Source: Larkinella soli (GTDB taxonomy: Bacteria > Bacteroidota > Bacteroidia > Cytophagales > Spirosomataceae). From it: a stretch of DNA of 64,000 nt. Position numbers and translations under genes: made by a program. The stretch is from assembly GCF_003703975.1 (NCBI RefSeq), contig NZ_QTJY01000003.1, positions 248,001-312,000 of the forward strand. The letters run 5' to 3'. Below are positions 26,497 to 35,775 of this stretch, piece by piece (the stretch's first letter is position 1; each line of letters begins with the position of its first letter). The notes under the pieces were generated by a model. The model had not been told where the DNA came from and did no database searches. It saw only the letters and a program-made list of their open reading frames with translations.

Positions 26497-27468
26497 ATGA
26501 TCCTGTTTCACACCGTCTGTACGATCCGTCAACTCCCGCAGGCCCTGACGCTGGGGGAAAGCTTGCAGCAACATCATCCCGGTGAGCCGTTCACCATCGG
26601 GCTGGCCGACGACCCGAGCCACCTGCCCGCCGGCTTCCGGTGTCCTTACCCGTTGATTCATCCGGAAATCCTGAACCTCACCGACCTGAACCGGCTTTCG
26701 GCGCAGTATACCCCGGCGGAGTTCTCGGCCGCCGTCAAACCCCTGTTTATCAGGAATCAGTGGCAAAAGGGTCCGGAGGCCGAACGGCTGGTGTATCTGG
26801 ACCCCTCGGTCCTGCTTTACCGACCGCTGGATGACCTCTCCGGGCGGTACGGCGGGGCCTCCCTCCTGCTGACGCCCCACCTGCTTGAACCGCCCGTCGA
26901 CCGGTTTTATCCCGACGAGAAATATTTCCAGAACATCGGCCTGTACAGCTCCGGTTTTCTGGCCCTGCGCCGGACGGCAGAGGCCGGCCGTTTCCTCGAC
27001 TGGTGGAGTGAAAGGGTTCCCGAACGGGCGTTCATCCGATTCTGCGACGCGCTCTGTACCGACCAGATCTGGCTGGCGCTGGTGCCGGGCCTGTTCGACG
27101 GGGTGGAAATCGTGAAGGACCGAAGCTGGCACGTCGGCCTGTGGAACCTGCACGAACGGTTTCAGGGGGCCGGCTTCTCGCCCGCTTTTTTCAATTTCAA
27201 GGGCATCGTGGATCAGGAGGGCTACCTCCAGGCCCAGAACCGCAGCCGACCGGGGCGGCACCCGGTGGTCCGGACGCTGCTGGAGGCTTACCGGAACCGG
27301 ATCCGGCCCTTCGACCGGACGGGAGAGGTGGTTTTGAGCGGAATCGAGCCGGCTTACGGACGGCAGCCGTTCGTTCCTCCCCTCGTCGGATGGCGCAGAA
27401 ATGTGGTCGAAAGCCTCCGGGAAACCGTGCGTTTTATCGAGACCGTGGACGTACCCAGGAAGGTTTGA
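26497..27468 (+). CDS. GT8-like protein, paralog of 23625-24608 with altered DxD
   Basis: The 323-residue protein matches the gene at 23625 along its length (FHTVCTIRQLPQALTLGESL, EFSAAVKPLF, NIGLYSSGFLALRR, CTDQIWLALVP, LWNLHERF). The metal motif reads YLDPSVLLY, so DPD is DPS104 here. The last acidic residue, which binds manganese in GT-A enzymes, is missing. It may be inactive, use another residue, or act as a partner of its paralog. It is the last gene before a 134-bp gap with a possible new promoter. Confidence 0.75.
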   Translation: MILFHTVCTIRQLPQALTLGESLQQHHPGEPFTIGLADDPSHLPAGFRCPYPLIHPEILNLTDLNRLSAQYTPAEFSAAVKPLFIRNQWQKGPEAERLVYLDPSVLLYRPLDDLSGRYGGASLLLTPHLLEPPVDRFYPDEKYFQNIGLYSSGFLALRRTAEAGRFLDWWSERVPERAFIRFCDALCTDQIWLALVPGLFDGVEIVKDRSWHVGLWNLHERFQGAGFSPAFFNFKGIVDQEGYLQAQNRSRPGRHPVVRTLLEAYRNRIRPFDRTGEVVLSGIEPAYGRQPFVPPLVGWRRNVVESLRETVRFIETVDVPRKV

Positions 27469-27534
27469 AGCATGATCTTTCCCCACAAGCCGCAGAATTC
27501 GGAACCATTCATTAAGAAATCCAACAAATCACCG

Positions 27535-27562
27535 TTGAAGACAAGACTTTTCGCTATATTTA
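27535..27562 (+). promoter_or_regulatory. Possible promoter of the second glycosyltransferase unit
   Basis: TTG at 27535-27537 and TATATTTA at 27555-27562 are 17 bp apart, close to the Bacteroidota TTG-N19-21-TAnnTTTG pattern. The next gene starts at 27603. The gap around it is AT-rich compared with its neighbours. Confidence 0.45.
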
Positions 27563-27602
27563 CCCGGTTTTATTCAAAAAATACAATCGCTTCGGCTAAC
27601 GA

Positions 27603-28748
27603 ATGCTGTTAAAGGAAACCCGGCCGGATACCATCATCGGCGAAATCAAGGTTCTGTACGACCATCAATCGTTTTCAGGAATGGCCTACGGGGGGGTGAC
27701 CCGGTATTTCTACGAGTTGATGCGGGCTTTCGAGCAGCGGGACGACGTTACGTTCGAGCTTTCGCTTCAGCTCTCGAACAACGAGTATCTGGAGAAGGCG
27801 TCCTTCCGGCGCCATATCACCTTCAAAAGCTTCGCCCACAGCATGAACGCCAACCGGGTGGCCTCGCTGGTCAACCGGATGTACAGCATTCAGCGTCTGA
27901 AGGCGGGGCAGTTCGATATTTTTCATCCGACCTATTACCACAAATATTTTCTTAACCATCTGGGGAGCAAGCCCTTCGTGCTCACTTTTCACGATGCGAC
28001 CAGCGAACGGTACGGTAAAATCTATCCCGACGTCGGAGCGCATCTGTTCGAGGTGAAGAAGGCCCTCGTTCCCCGCGCGGACCGGATCATCGCCGTCTCG
28101 GAGTTTACGAAGGAAGAAATCCTGAATTACTTCGACGTCGACCCGGCCAGGATTACGGTGGTCCACCACGGTACACCGTTCAGCGATCAGCTGCCGAAGG
28201 CCGTTCCGGTCAAAACGCCGGGTCCGTTTCTGCTCTACGTCGGCAAACGGCCGCTGTATAAGAATTTCAACGCCTTTTTCCAGGCCATCCGGCCGGTGCT
28301 GAAGCGCCACCCGGACCTGCACCTGGTCTGTGCGGGCGGTGGGCCGTTCCATCCCGACGAAAAGGAAATGTTTGAAGCGGCCCGTCTGTCGGATCGGGTT
28401 CATTTCAGCCAGGCGAGCGACGGGGCGCTGTGTTACCTGTATTCCAAAGCGCTGGCATTCGTCTATCCTTCGCTCAACGAGGGGTTCGGGCTGCCTATCC
28501 TGGAAGCTTACAGCTGCGGCTGTCCGGTGATCCTGAGCGAACGGAGTTCGTTTCCGGAGGTGGCCGGGGAGGCCGCAGTCTATTTCGACCCCGAACAGCC
28601 GGAATCCATCGCCCAGGCCGTCGAACAGGTGGTCGGCGACGAAGCGCTCCGGAACGGCCTGCGGGCCAAAGGCACCGAGCGGCTGAAGCGGTTTTCCTGC
28701 GGGAAAATGGCGCAGGAAACCCTCGACGTATACCGTAACCTACTGTAA
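27603..28748 (+). CDS. Glycosyltransferase family 4 protein
   Basis: This 381-residue GT-B enzyme starts at about residue 18 with VLYDHQSFSGMAYGGVTRYF. It has HPTYYHKYF and FVLTFHDATSERYG, typical of mannosyltransferase-like members, and the donor motif LAFVYPSLNEGFGLPILEAY with the E-x7-E pair. It should extend the repeat unit with a sugar, possibly mannose, though this is only a guess from motifs. It begins a new transcription unit after a 134-bp gap. Confidence 0.88.
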   Translation: MLLKETRPDTIIGEIKVLYDHQSFSGMAYGGVTRYFYELMRAFEQRDDVTFELSLQLSNNEYLEKASFRRHITFKSFAHSMNANRVASLVNRMYSIQRLKAGQFDIFHPTYYHKYFLNHLGSKPFVLTFHDATSERYGKIYPDVGAHLFEVKKALVPRADRIIAVSEFTKEEILNYFDVDPARITVVHHGTPFSDQLPKAVPVKTPGPFLLYVGKRPLYKNFNAFFQAIRPVLKRHPDLHLVCAGGGPFHPDEKEMFEAARLSDRVHFSQASDGALCYLYSKALAFVYPSLNEGFGLPILEAYSCGCPVILSERSSFPEVAGEAAVYFDPEQPESIAQAVEQVVGDEALRNGLRAKGTERLKRFSCGKMAQETLDVYRNLL

Positions 28749-28765
28749 TCGTTTGTACTAATTCC

Positions 28766-29656
28766 ATGCCGACCAACCTGGGCTCCCTGCGTGATTTCGT
28801 AACGACCGACCGCATCGACCGACGACCGGCCGGGGCCGGAAAGGGAGCGTCCTCCTGGCCGAAGCTGTCGGTGGTGACTCCCTCCTACAACCAGGCCGAC
28901 TACTTGGAACGGACCATCCTGAGTGTCCTGAACCAGAATTATCCGAATCTCGAATATTTCATCATGGACGGTGGTTCGACCGACGGCAGCGTCGAGATCA
29001 TCCGGAAGTATGAACGGTATCTGGCCGGGTGGGTCAGCGAGAAGGACAAGGGGCAGGTAGACGCCATCAACAAAGGCTTTCGCCGGGCGACGGGCGACCT
29101 CGTCGGTTTCCAGAACTCCGACGACACCTTTGCCCCGGGCGCCTTTCAGGCCGTGGCCGAGGCCGTGCGGAAACATCCGGACGACGACGTTTTTTACGGT
29201 CACATGTACATCATCGACGAAGCGGACGTTATTACCGAAAATATGCGCGTGCTGCCTTTCTGTGCTGAATGCCAGTTGTTTGAAGGGATGCAGATTTTCA
29301 ACCAGGCGTTTTTCTTCAAACGGTCCATGCTCGACCGCTTCGGCTATTTCGATGAGCAGTACCGGTTTGCGTTCGATTATGAGATTGCGACGCGCTACGG
29401 CCTTCAGCCCGGAATCCGCTGCCGGCTGGTCGAGGACTTCTGGGGCGCCTTCCGGATTCAGGCCCAGGCCAAATCCTCGACCATCGCGGAAGTCGGCCGG
29501 CGGGAGCATCAGGCCATCCAGGACCGGTATCGGCCGCAGCTGAAGTCGTCGATGGGCGAAGGCTTCTGGAAGCGCTATTGCAAAGCCCGGAAACTCAGTC
29601 ATTTTGTTCTGCGCGGTGAATTTTCCTATATCTGGCATCGCCTTAACCGCACCTAA
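28766..29656 (+). CDS. Glycosyltransferase family 2 protein
   Basis: The 296-residue protein has an N-terminal extension of about 32 residues, then a family 2 domain: LSVVTPSYNQADYLERTILS, YFIMDGGSTDGSVEIIRKY, and VGFQNSDDTFAPGAF with the metal-binding SDD. WVSEKDKGQVDAINKGF is typical of this WcaA-like branch. It is soluble and follows the preceding GT4 gene by 17 bp. The sugar donor is unknown. Confidence 0.87.
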   Translation: MPTNLGSLRDFVTTDRIDRRPAGAGKGASSWPKLSVVTPSYNQADYLERTILSVLNQNYPNLEYFIMDGGSTDGSVEIIRKYERYLAGWVSEKDKGQVDAINKGFRRATGDLVGFQNSDDTFAPGAFQAVAEAVRKHPDDDVFYGHMYIIDEADVITENMRVLPFCAECQLFEGMQIFNQAFFFKRSMLDRFGYFDEQYRFAFDYEIATRYGLQPGIRCRLVEDFWGAFRIQAQAKSSTIAEVGRREHQAIQDRYRPQLKSSMGEGFWKRYCKARKLSHFVLRGEFSYIWHRLNRT

Positions 29657-29661
29657 GTGTT

Positions 29662-31014
29662 ATGTTGTCCCTATCGTCGATACTCGAATTTTTCTCGTGG
29701 CGCAGGCTGAACCTGATGCGGTACGTTGTCGGCATGCTGATGGTGATCGACGGCTACCCGCTGGTCTTCTTCTTCAAGGAAACCCTGATGCTGGCGCCGG
29801 GCAGCACGGCCTTTACGGCGGCCTTTATGGCCCTGGGCTTCCTGCTGATGGTGCCGTTCCACTTCCTGCGGAAGATTTACCGGCTGAACACCGGCCTGCT
29901 GAAACTGGCCCTGATGTTCTTCGCGGTGATCATTTTCTACATGGCCTTTTACCGCGACCGCTGGTTCACGGACACGACCACCGACGCCATTTATTACCTC
30001 TACGTGGTGCTGTTCCTGTTCCTGCTGATCAACATTCCCAACGACATCATCGAGGTGTTCATCCCGATCACGGTAGCCTTCACCATCGTCTCCAACATCG
30101 CCCTCGTCTACGCCCTGCTGACCGACCCGACCTGGAACATCGGCCAGCGGGCCGCCATCCAGTTCGGGGAGGGCGAGTACCGATCCGGTAACCCGCACGT
30201 CTTTGCCCGAAATGCGCTGATGGGCGTGGTGGCCTGCGGCATCTGGGCGTTCGATTCCAAAACCGGCTTTCTGGCCCGACTCATTGCGCTGTTTTCCTGC
30301 GTGTTCAGCATCGGGATTCTGGTCATGACCCAGACGCGTTCGAGCGTCGTGGCCCTCATCATCATCATGGGGCTGTTCTGTATGTTCAACCTCCGGCCCC
30401 GTCAGGTCAAAGCCGCCGTGCGGGGGCTGTTCCGGCCGGCCTCGCTGGTGCTTTTCTTCATCGCCTTTCTGGGCATTTCCTATTTCATGCGAAGGAACGG
30501 GGACCTGATTGCCATCCTGTACGGGTATTTCGTGGCCTTCATCGAGCGGAACATGGAAAACGTCTACGCCCTGCTGGGACTGAAAATCCAGAACCAGGCC
30601 GCGGCCTTTGATGCTTCGGCCGGGAACCGGGCGACCAGCTTTATGTACCTTCAGAACATCATCCGGGGGCACCAGCACGTCCTGCTGACGGGGCAGGGCT
30701 ACAAATCGGCCTACCTCGACGTGCCGATCATGGAGGCCCTGATCAACCACGGCGTTCTCGGGTTCGTCACCTTCTCGGCCTTCTGCTTTTCGGTGCTGTT
30801 CTACTCCTTGCGGGCGATGAAGGAAAACTCCGATCAGCTGTCGATTTTCCTGGCCTATTTCTACATCATGCTGTTTGTGCAGTTGTTCACCAACGGCCGC
30901 CCGTATGAGATTTCGTTCTGGCATCCTTTCTGCCTGATGATCCGGTTCATGGGCATCAGTCACCAGTTTCCGTCTAACCTGCTCTACCGGCAGCCGGCCC
31001 TTTCAACCTCCTGA
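29662..31014 (+). CDS. O-antigen polymerase/ligase-like membrane protein (Wzy/WaaL-like)
   Basis: The 450-residue protein has about eleven hydrophobic helices and a larger periplasmic loop near residues 280-360, as in Wzy polymerases and WaaL ligases. It contains MTQTRSSVVALII, an arginine-bearing motif of the family, and GQGYKSAYLDVPIMEALINHG, the usual loop ending in an N-H-G helix start. Such proteins join repeat units or attach polymer to an acceptor. Its presence with an ABC exporter in the same locus is unusual, see findings. It lies 5 bp behind the GT2 gene. Confidence 0.8.
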   Translation: MLSLSSILEFFSWRRLNLMRYVVGMLMVIDGYPLVFFFKETLMLAPGSTAFTAAFMALGFLLMVPFHFLRKIYRLNTGLLKLALMFFAVIIFYMAFYRDRWFTDTTTDAIYYLYVVLFLFLLINIPNDIIEVFIPITVAFTIVSNIALVYALLTDPTWNIGQRAAIQFGEGEYRSGNPHVFARNALMGVVACGIWAFDSKTGFLARLIALFSCVFSIGILVMTQTRSSVVALIIIMGLFCMFNLRPRQVKAAVRGLFRPASLVLFFIAFLGISYFMRRNGDLIAILYGYFVAFIERNMENVYALLGLKIQNQAAAFDASAGNRATSFMYLQNIIRGHQHVLLTGQGYKSAYLDVPIMEALINHGVLGFVTFSAFCFSVLFYSLRAMKENSDQLSIFLAYFYIMLFVQLFTNGRPYEISFWHPFCLMIRFMGISHQFPSNLLYRQPALSTS

Positions 31015-31073
31015 GTAACAACCCCGAAACCGTTGACATACAGACGGTTTAACCGGGTTGAACTCAAGTTTTT

Positions 31074-32234
31074 ATGAAGATACTGATTGTTCACAATACG
31101 CTGTGGGCACACTATAAATCAACCGTGTTCAGCGAACTGGCCCGGCAGGCACCGGATTTCGGCTGTCAGGTTCATGTGCTGCAGATCGCGCGAAGCGAAC
31201 GGTCACGGGCGGGGCTGGGCAAACCGGAGCGGCTGAACGAAAGCTACAGCCATGAGCTGCTGTTCGACACCAACATCGAGGAGGTCGGTACGCTCGCCAA
31301 GACGCGGGCGCTGATCGGCCGGATGCTCGCCTACCGGCCGGACGTCATCAACCTGACCGGCTATTACGACCCGGCACAGCTGGCGCTGCTCCTGCTGGCC
31401 CGCGCGAAGGGAATCCGGGTGGTCATCCAGAACGAATCCACGCCCGTCGACCAGGTCCGCAGCCCGCTGAAGGAGTGGATCAAACGGCGGATCATCGGCC
31501 TGAGCCACGGGTTCTTCTGCTTCGGCACCCCGCAGGCCGACTACCTGATGCAGCTGGGAGCCCGTCCGGAGCAGATTCTGGTCCGAAAAAATGCCGTGGT
31601 GGACAACCGGACTCTGCGGAAGGCTTTCGATCAGGCGGTTCCGGAACGGACGGCCGTTCAGCAAAATCTGAACCTGAAACCCTGTAATTTTATCTATGTG
31701 GGCCGTCTGGCCCCCGAGAAAAATCTATCCTTTTTCCTGGAAGCCTTTGCCCGCACCCGGCAGGAAGTCGCTCAGGGCCGGCAATGGGGGCTGCTGCTGC
31801 TGGGCGAAGGCCCCGAAAAAACCGCCCTTCAGGCGCAGGCGGAGTCGCTGAACCTGTCGGACGCCGTTCACTTTCTGCCCGGCCTGCCCTGGTACCGTGT
31901 GCCGGAGCGGCTGGCCCTGGCCGACGTACTGGTGCTGCCCAGCCGGTCGGAGCCCTGGGGGCTGGTGGTCAACGAAGCAATGGTCTGCGGGATGCCGGTG
32001 CTGGTTTCCGACCGCTGCGGCTGCGCTCAGGATCTGGTCCGGGACGGAGTCAACGGCTATACGTTCGATCCGGAACAGCCGGAAGTTCTGAGCCGGTCTC
32101 TGGAGCGGATCATGAGCGGGCAAGCCGACCTTCCGGCCATGGGCCGGGCTTCCGGGCAGATCATCGGTTCCTATACGCCCGAAAAGGCCGCGGCCGAAAT
32201 GCTGGCGGGATTTGTGAAAGTGGTTGGGAGGTAG
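31074..32234 (+). CDS. Glycosyltransferase family 4 protein
   Basis: This 386-residue GT-B enzyme begins KILIVHNTLWAHYKSTVFSE. It carries NFIYVGRLAPEKNLSFFLEA at the domain junction and VLVLPSRSEPWGLVVNEAM with SEPWG in place of EGFG. The latter form is seen in WfcD-like and sugar-transfer enzymes of O-antigen loci. It is cytoplasmic and adds one sugar. It follows a gap of 59 bp after the polymerase gene and is 16 bp before another GT4 gene. Confidence 0.88.
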   Translation: MKILIVHNTLWAHYKSTVFSELARQAPDFGCQVHVLQIARSERSRAGLGKPERLNESYSHELLFDTNIEEVGTLAKTRALIGRMLAYRPDVINLTGYYDPAQLALLLLARAKGIRVVIQNESTPVDQVRSPLKEWIKRRIIGLSHGFFCFGTPQADYLMQLGARPEQILVRKNAVVDNRTLRKAFDQAVPERTAVQQNLNLKPCNFIYVGRLAPEKNLSFFLEAFARTRQEVAQGRQWGLLLLGEGPEKTALQAQAESLNLSDAVHFLPGLPWYRVPERLALADVLVLPSRSEPWGLVVNEAMVCGMPVLVSDRCGCAQDLVRDGVNGYTFDPEQPEVLSRSLERIMSGQADLPAMGRASGQIIGSYTPEKAAAEMLAGFVKVVGR

Positions 32235-32250
32235 TTATTTCACTGTCTGT

Positions 32251-33429
32251 ATGCGGATTCTGCACATTTGCGCTTACACCTGGGCTATCGGAGGCCCTGC
32301 CCGGATGATCTACGACCATACGCAGTATGCCGTCTCGCAGGGGCATCAGGTCGATATTCTCAGCCCGATGTCGGAAGGCGACGAACTCTACCCGGCCCCG
32401 GCCGGAAGCCGCGTCATCGCCTGTCGGCGCAACGAATGGATCAGCCGCTTCTTTCGGGAGGTTTCGCTCGATCTGTACCATTATCTCCGGAAACACGCCG
32501 GTGAATACGACATCATCCACTGCCACGGGCTCTGGCATTTTGCCAGCGTCACCCCGTTCCTGCTCGACCACAGGGTTCCGAAAGTGCTGACCATCCACGG
32601 CGTACTGGACGCCTGGGCGCGGAAGCAGAGTGCCTGGAAGAAAAACCTCGTCGATGCCCTGATCCAGAAGAAACTGGTCATGCGGGCCGATCTGATTCAT
32701 ATTCTGAACGAAGACGAACGCCAGGACGTAGAGCGGTATCTGGGCCGCCCGCATCCCCGAATTGTACTGATTCCCAACGGTATCCGGGTTCAGGACTTCA
32801 GCGGGCTGCCCCCGGGCGGCAAGTTCCGGGAACAACTCGGCCTGCCCGACGACAAAAAATTAGTGCTGTTCATGAGCCGCATCAACAGCAAAAAAGGGCT
32901 CGATCTCCTGCTGCCCGCCTTCCGCGACTACTGCGCCCGCCACGACGATGCGGTGCTGGTGCTGGCCGGGTCGGACGATGGCTATCTTGCCCAGACCCAG
33001 GCTTTTATCCGGGAGAACGGACTCGACCGGCAAATTCTTCTAGCCGGCATGGTGACGGGGGAAACCAAGCTCAACGCCTTCGCCGACGCCGACGCGTTCG
33101 TGCTGCCCTCCTACTCCGAAGGGTTGTCGATGGCCGTTCTGGAAGCGATGGCCGCGGGGGTGCCGACGGTCGTTTCGGACCGGGTCGGGCTGGGGCGGGA
33201 AGTGGGCCGGACCCAAGCCGCCTGCCTCACCGACCTCAAGCCGGATGCCGTCCGCGAAGGCATCGAACAGGTGCTGCACGACCCCGCCTATGCCGAAACC
33301 CTGAGCCGGAACGCCCGCCGGCTGGTCGAAACCCGGTACGACATCAGCATCGTCTCGGAACGTTTATTGCAGGAGTACGGCAAGCTGGTCGAACGCTCCG
33401 CCCAACGTATTGAACCTCTGCGCGCATGA
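32251..33429 (+). CDS. Glycosyltransferase family 4 protein
   Basis: The 392-residue protein has the GT-B pattern: RILHICAYTWAIGGPARMIY, with the glycine loop, IIHCHGLWHF in the acceptor domain, LFMSRINSKKGLDLLLPAF, and DAFVLPSYSEGLSMAVLEAM with the E-x7-E pair. The HGLWHF motif is common in enzymes of capsule loci that use fucosyl, mannosyl or N-acetylsugar donors. ATG 32251 gives the proper N-terminus. It shares ATGA with the next gene. Confidence 0.9.
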   Translation: MRILHICAYTWAIGGPARMIYDHTQYAVSQGHQVDILSPMSEGDELYPAPAGSRVIACRRNEWISRFFREVSLDLYHYLRKHAGEYDIIHCHGLWHFASVTPFLLDHRVPKVLTIHGVLDAWARKQSAWKKNLVDALIQKKLVMRADLIHILNEDERQDVERYLGRPHPRIVLIPNGIRVQDFSGLPPGGKFREQLGLPDDKKLVLFMSRINSKKGLDLLLPAFRDYCARHDDAVLVLAGSDDGYLAQTQAFIRENGLDRQILLAGMVTGETKLNAFADADAFVLPSYSEGLSMAVLEAMAAGVPTVVSDRVGLGREVGRTQAACLTDLKPDAVREGIEQVLHDPAYAETLSRNARRLVETRYDISIVSERLLQEYGKLVERSAQRIEPLRA

Positions 33430-34370
33430 GTACCGTATCGGTCATCATACTGACGAACAACGAAGAAAAACACATTGGCCGGTGCATCGCCAGCCTTCAG
33501 GAATTTACCGACCAGATTTTTATCGTGGACAGCTTTTCCACCGACAATACCGTGGAGGTAGCCCGCTCGATGGGCGCGGTGGTGGTCCAGAACCCCTGGG
33601 TCAACTACGCCACCCAGTTCAACTACGGCATCCGGCATACGCCCTTCAACTCCGACTGGCTGATGCGGATGGACGCCGACGAATACGTAACGCCCGAACT
33701 GGCCGCCGAAATCCGGTCGCGGCTGGCGGGTCTGCCCCAATCCGTCAGTGGGGTGTACGTGAAGCGACGGGTGATGTTCATGAACCGCTGGATCCGGCAC
33801 GGAGCCTATTACCCGATCTGGCTGCTGCGGCTATGGCGGAACGGACAGGGCATCTGTGAGGAAACCTGGATGGACGAACACATCAAGCTCTCGCAGGGGG
33901 AACCGACCCGGTTCGGGCATGACATCGTCGACCATAATCTGAATAATTTAACGTGGTGGACGCAAAAACATAATTTGTATGCGATCCGGGAAGTCATCGA
34001 TATTTTGAACATTCGCTATAACTTTGACGAGTCGGAACGGGTGGAGCCGAAGTTTTTCGGAACCCAGGAGCAGCGCAAGCGGTATCTGAAAATCCGGTAT
34101 GCCTCGCTGCCGCTGTTCACCCGGCCGATCCTGTATTTTCTGTACCGTTTCGTGGTCCGGCTGGGTTTTCTGGACGGACGCCAGGGGCTGGTGTGGCACT
34201 TCCTGCAGGGCTTGTGGTATCGCTTTCTGGTCGATGCCAAGCTGTATGAGGTGTATCACCGGGCCGGCCGGGACAAACAGGCGATTATTGACTTTTTCCG
34301 CACTGAATATGGAAAAGACCTCCAGGCCCGCCGTCCAGGGCAGCACGGACCTGTCGGCGTACAACAATGA
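33426..34370 (+). CDS. Glycosyltransferase family 2 protein (WaaE/KdtX-like)
   Basis: The 314-residue protein opens with VSVIILTNNEEKHIGRCIAS, has IFIVDSFSTDNTVEVAR and the metal motif MRMDADEYV, and later a hydrophobic and amphipathic C-terminal region (LFTRPILYFLYRFVVRLG). This pattern is shared with WaaE/KdtX-type glucosyltransferases. It also has W-rich DHNLNNLTWWTQKHN. It overlaps its upstream neighbour by ATGA and the next gene by 62 bp. Confidence 0.88.
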   Translation: MSTVSVIILTNNEEKHIGRCIASLQEFTDQIFIVDSFSTDNTVEVARSMGAVVVQNPWVNYATQFNYGIRHTPFNSDWLMRMDADEYVTPELAAEIRSRLAGLPQSVSGVYVKRRVMFMNRWIRHGAYYPIWLLRLWRNGQGICEETWMDEHIKLSQGEPTRFGHDIVDHNLNNLTWWTQKHNLYAIREVIDILNIRYNFDESERVEPKFFGTQEQRKRYLKIRYASLPLFTRPILYFLYRFVVRLGFLDGRQGLVWHFLQGLWYRFLVDAKLYEVYHRAGRDKQAIIDFFRTEYGKDLQARRPGQHGPVGVQQ

Positions 34371-34887
34371 GTGGTACAAACCGGGGCCGGGCTGGAAACG
34401 CTTCCTGTGGTTCGTCGTCAGCCCGCTGGTGGTGTACAACCACCTGCCGATCCCCAGCCCGGTGCGGGTGGCGGTGCTGAAGCTGTTCGGGGCACGGATC
34501 GGGCGGGGCACGGTAATCAAACCGGGGGTCAACATCAAATACCCGTGGTTCCTGCGGGTAGGGCAGTACGTCTGGATCGGCGAGAACGTCTGGATCGACA
34601 ACCTGACCGAGGTCGTCATCGGGGATCATGCCTGCCTGTCGCAGGGGGCCATGCTCCTGACCGGAAATCACAACTACCGCCGTCGGGCGTTCGACCTGAT
34701 CGTCAAATCCATTCACCTCGAAAACGGGGTCTGGATCGGCGCGCAGGCCGTCGTCTGCCCGGGCATCACCTGCCACTCCCACGCCATGCTGGCCGTCGGG
34801 TCGGTGGCGACGCGGCATCTGGAAGCCTATGGCATTTACCAGGGCAACCCGGCCGTCTGGATAAAAAAACGTGAGATCAAGGAGTGA
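34309..34887 (+). CDS. WcaF-like sugar acetyltransferase
   Basis: This 192-residue hexapeptide-repeat enzyme matches WcaF-type colanic acid acetyltransferases: YNNEWYKPGPGWKRFLW at the start, ARIGRGTVIKPGVNIKYPW in the first coils, and MLLTGNHNYRRRAFDL with the catalytic histidine. It transfers acetyl from acetyl-CoA to a sugar. ATG 34309 lies 62 bp inside the preceding gene in another frame; no later start keeps the conserved N-terminus. It shares GTGA with the next gene. Confidence 0.9.
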   Translation: MEKTSRPAVQGSTDLSAYNNEWYKPGPGWKRFLWFVVSPLVVYNHLPIPSPVRVAVLKLFGARIGRGTVIKPGVNIKYPWFLRVGQYVWIGENVWIDNLTEVVIGDHACLSQGAMLLTGNHNYRRRAFDLIVKSIHLENGVWIGAQAVVCPGITCHSHAMLAVGSVATRHLEAYGIYQGNPAVWIKKREIKE

Positions 34888-35636
34888 AAGTAACCATCAT
34901 AACCGTCGTATTTAACGGAGCCGACACGATCCGGTCCACCATCGACTCGGTGCTGGCCCAGACCTATCGGGATATCGAGTACATCGTCGTGGACGGCCGG
35001 TCGACCGACCAAACCGTCGAGATCGTCCGCTCGTATGGGGACCGCATCAACCGCTTCGTCTCCGAAAAGGACCGGGGGCTGTACGACGCCATGAACAAGG
35101 GCATGCACATGGCGACCGGCGACATCATCGCCTACCTGAACGCCGACGATTTTTACCGGACCGACCAGGTGGTCGAAAAGGTCGTCGAACGGTTTCGGAA
35201 AACCGGCTGCGACGGCGTCTACGGAGACCTGATCTATGTCGACCGCGACCGGACCGACAAGGTCATCCGCCACTGGCAGGTCGGTGAATACCGGGAGGGA
35301 ACGTTCCTCTGGGGCTGGATGCCCCCCCATCCGACCTGTTTCATCCGTCGCTCGGTGTACGAACGGTACGGCGGCTATTCGCTGGAACTGCGCAGTTCCT
35401 CCGACTACGAACTGCTACTGCGGTTCATTCACAAGAACAGGATCAGGCTGGCATATCTGCCGGAGGTCCTGGTGGCGATGCGGGCGGGGGGCGTTTCCAA
35501 TGCGACCTTCAAAAACCGGCTGCGGGCCAACCAGGAAGACCGACAGGCCTGGAAGATGAACGGTCTCCGGCCCTATTTTTTCACCCTGTGGCTGAAGCCG
35601 ATCCGTAAACTAAACCAGTTTCTGCCCCAGTTCTAA
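34884..35636 (+). CDS. Glycosyltransferase family 2 protein (WcaA-like)
   Basis: The 250-residue enzyme starts with GTG 34884 overlapping the acetyltransferase stop. It has VTIITVVFNGADTIRSTIDS, YIVVDGRSTDQTVEIVRSY, the hallmark FVSEKDRGLYDAMNKGM and IAYLNADDFY with the metal-binding ADD. The C-terminal half has WGWMPPHPTCFIRRSVYE. This layout is that of WcaA-like enzymes of colanic acid-type clusters. It is the last gene of the glycosyltransferase run; a weak terminator-like hairpin follows at 35653-35692. Confidence 0.9.
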   Translation: MKVTIITVVFNGADTIRSTIDSVLAQTYRDIEYIVVDGRSTDQTVEIVRSYGDRINRFVSEKDRGLYDAMNKGMHMATGDIIAYLNADDFYRTDQVVEKVVERFRKTGCDGVYGDLIYVDRDRTDKVIRHWQVGEYREGTFLWGWMPPHPTCFIRRSVYERYGGYSLELRSSSDYELLLRFIHKNRIRLAYLPEVLVAMRAGGVSNATFKNRLRANQEDRQAWKMNGLRPYFFTLWLKPIRKLNQFLPQF

Positions 35637-35642
35637 AGCACC

Positions 35643-35692
35643 TTTACTTTGTAACCACTCAATAAAATTTGCTTACCAAATGGTGGTTTTTT
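35643..35692 (+). promoter_or_regulatory. TTTACTTTGTA box plus hairpin before the WecA-like gene
   Basis: TTTACTTTGTA (35643-35653) repeats the sequence seen at 10522-10532 ahead of the locus. It is at once followed by AACCAC...GTGGTT and a T6 run (35653-35690), which looks like a weak terminator. Whether this is a promoter with attenuation or simply the end of the preceding operon is unclear. The rest of the gap to 35775 shows nothing definite. Confidence 0.35.
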
Positions 35693-35775
35693 ATTGCAAC
35701 ACAAGCCTAAATAGGTAACATTTACATCTTTAACTGCCCTGCTTCTGAGTTTTTGTACTCACACCAACCTCCACT

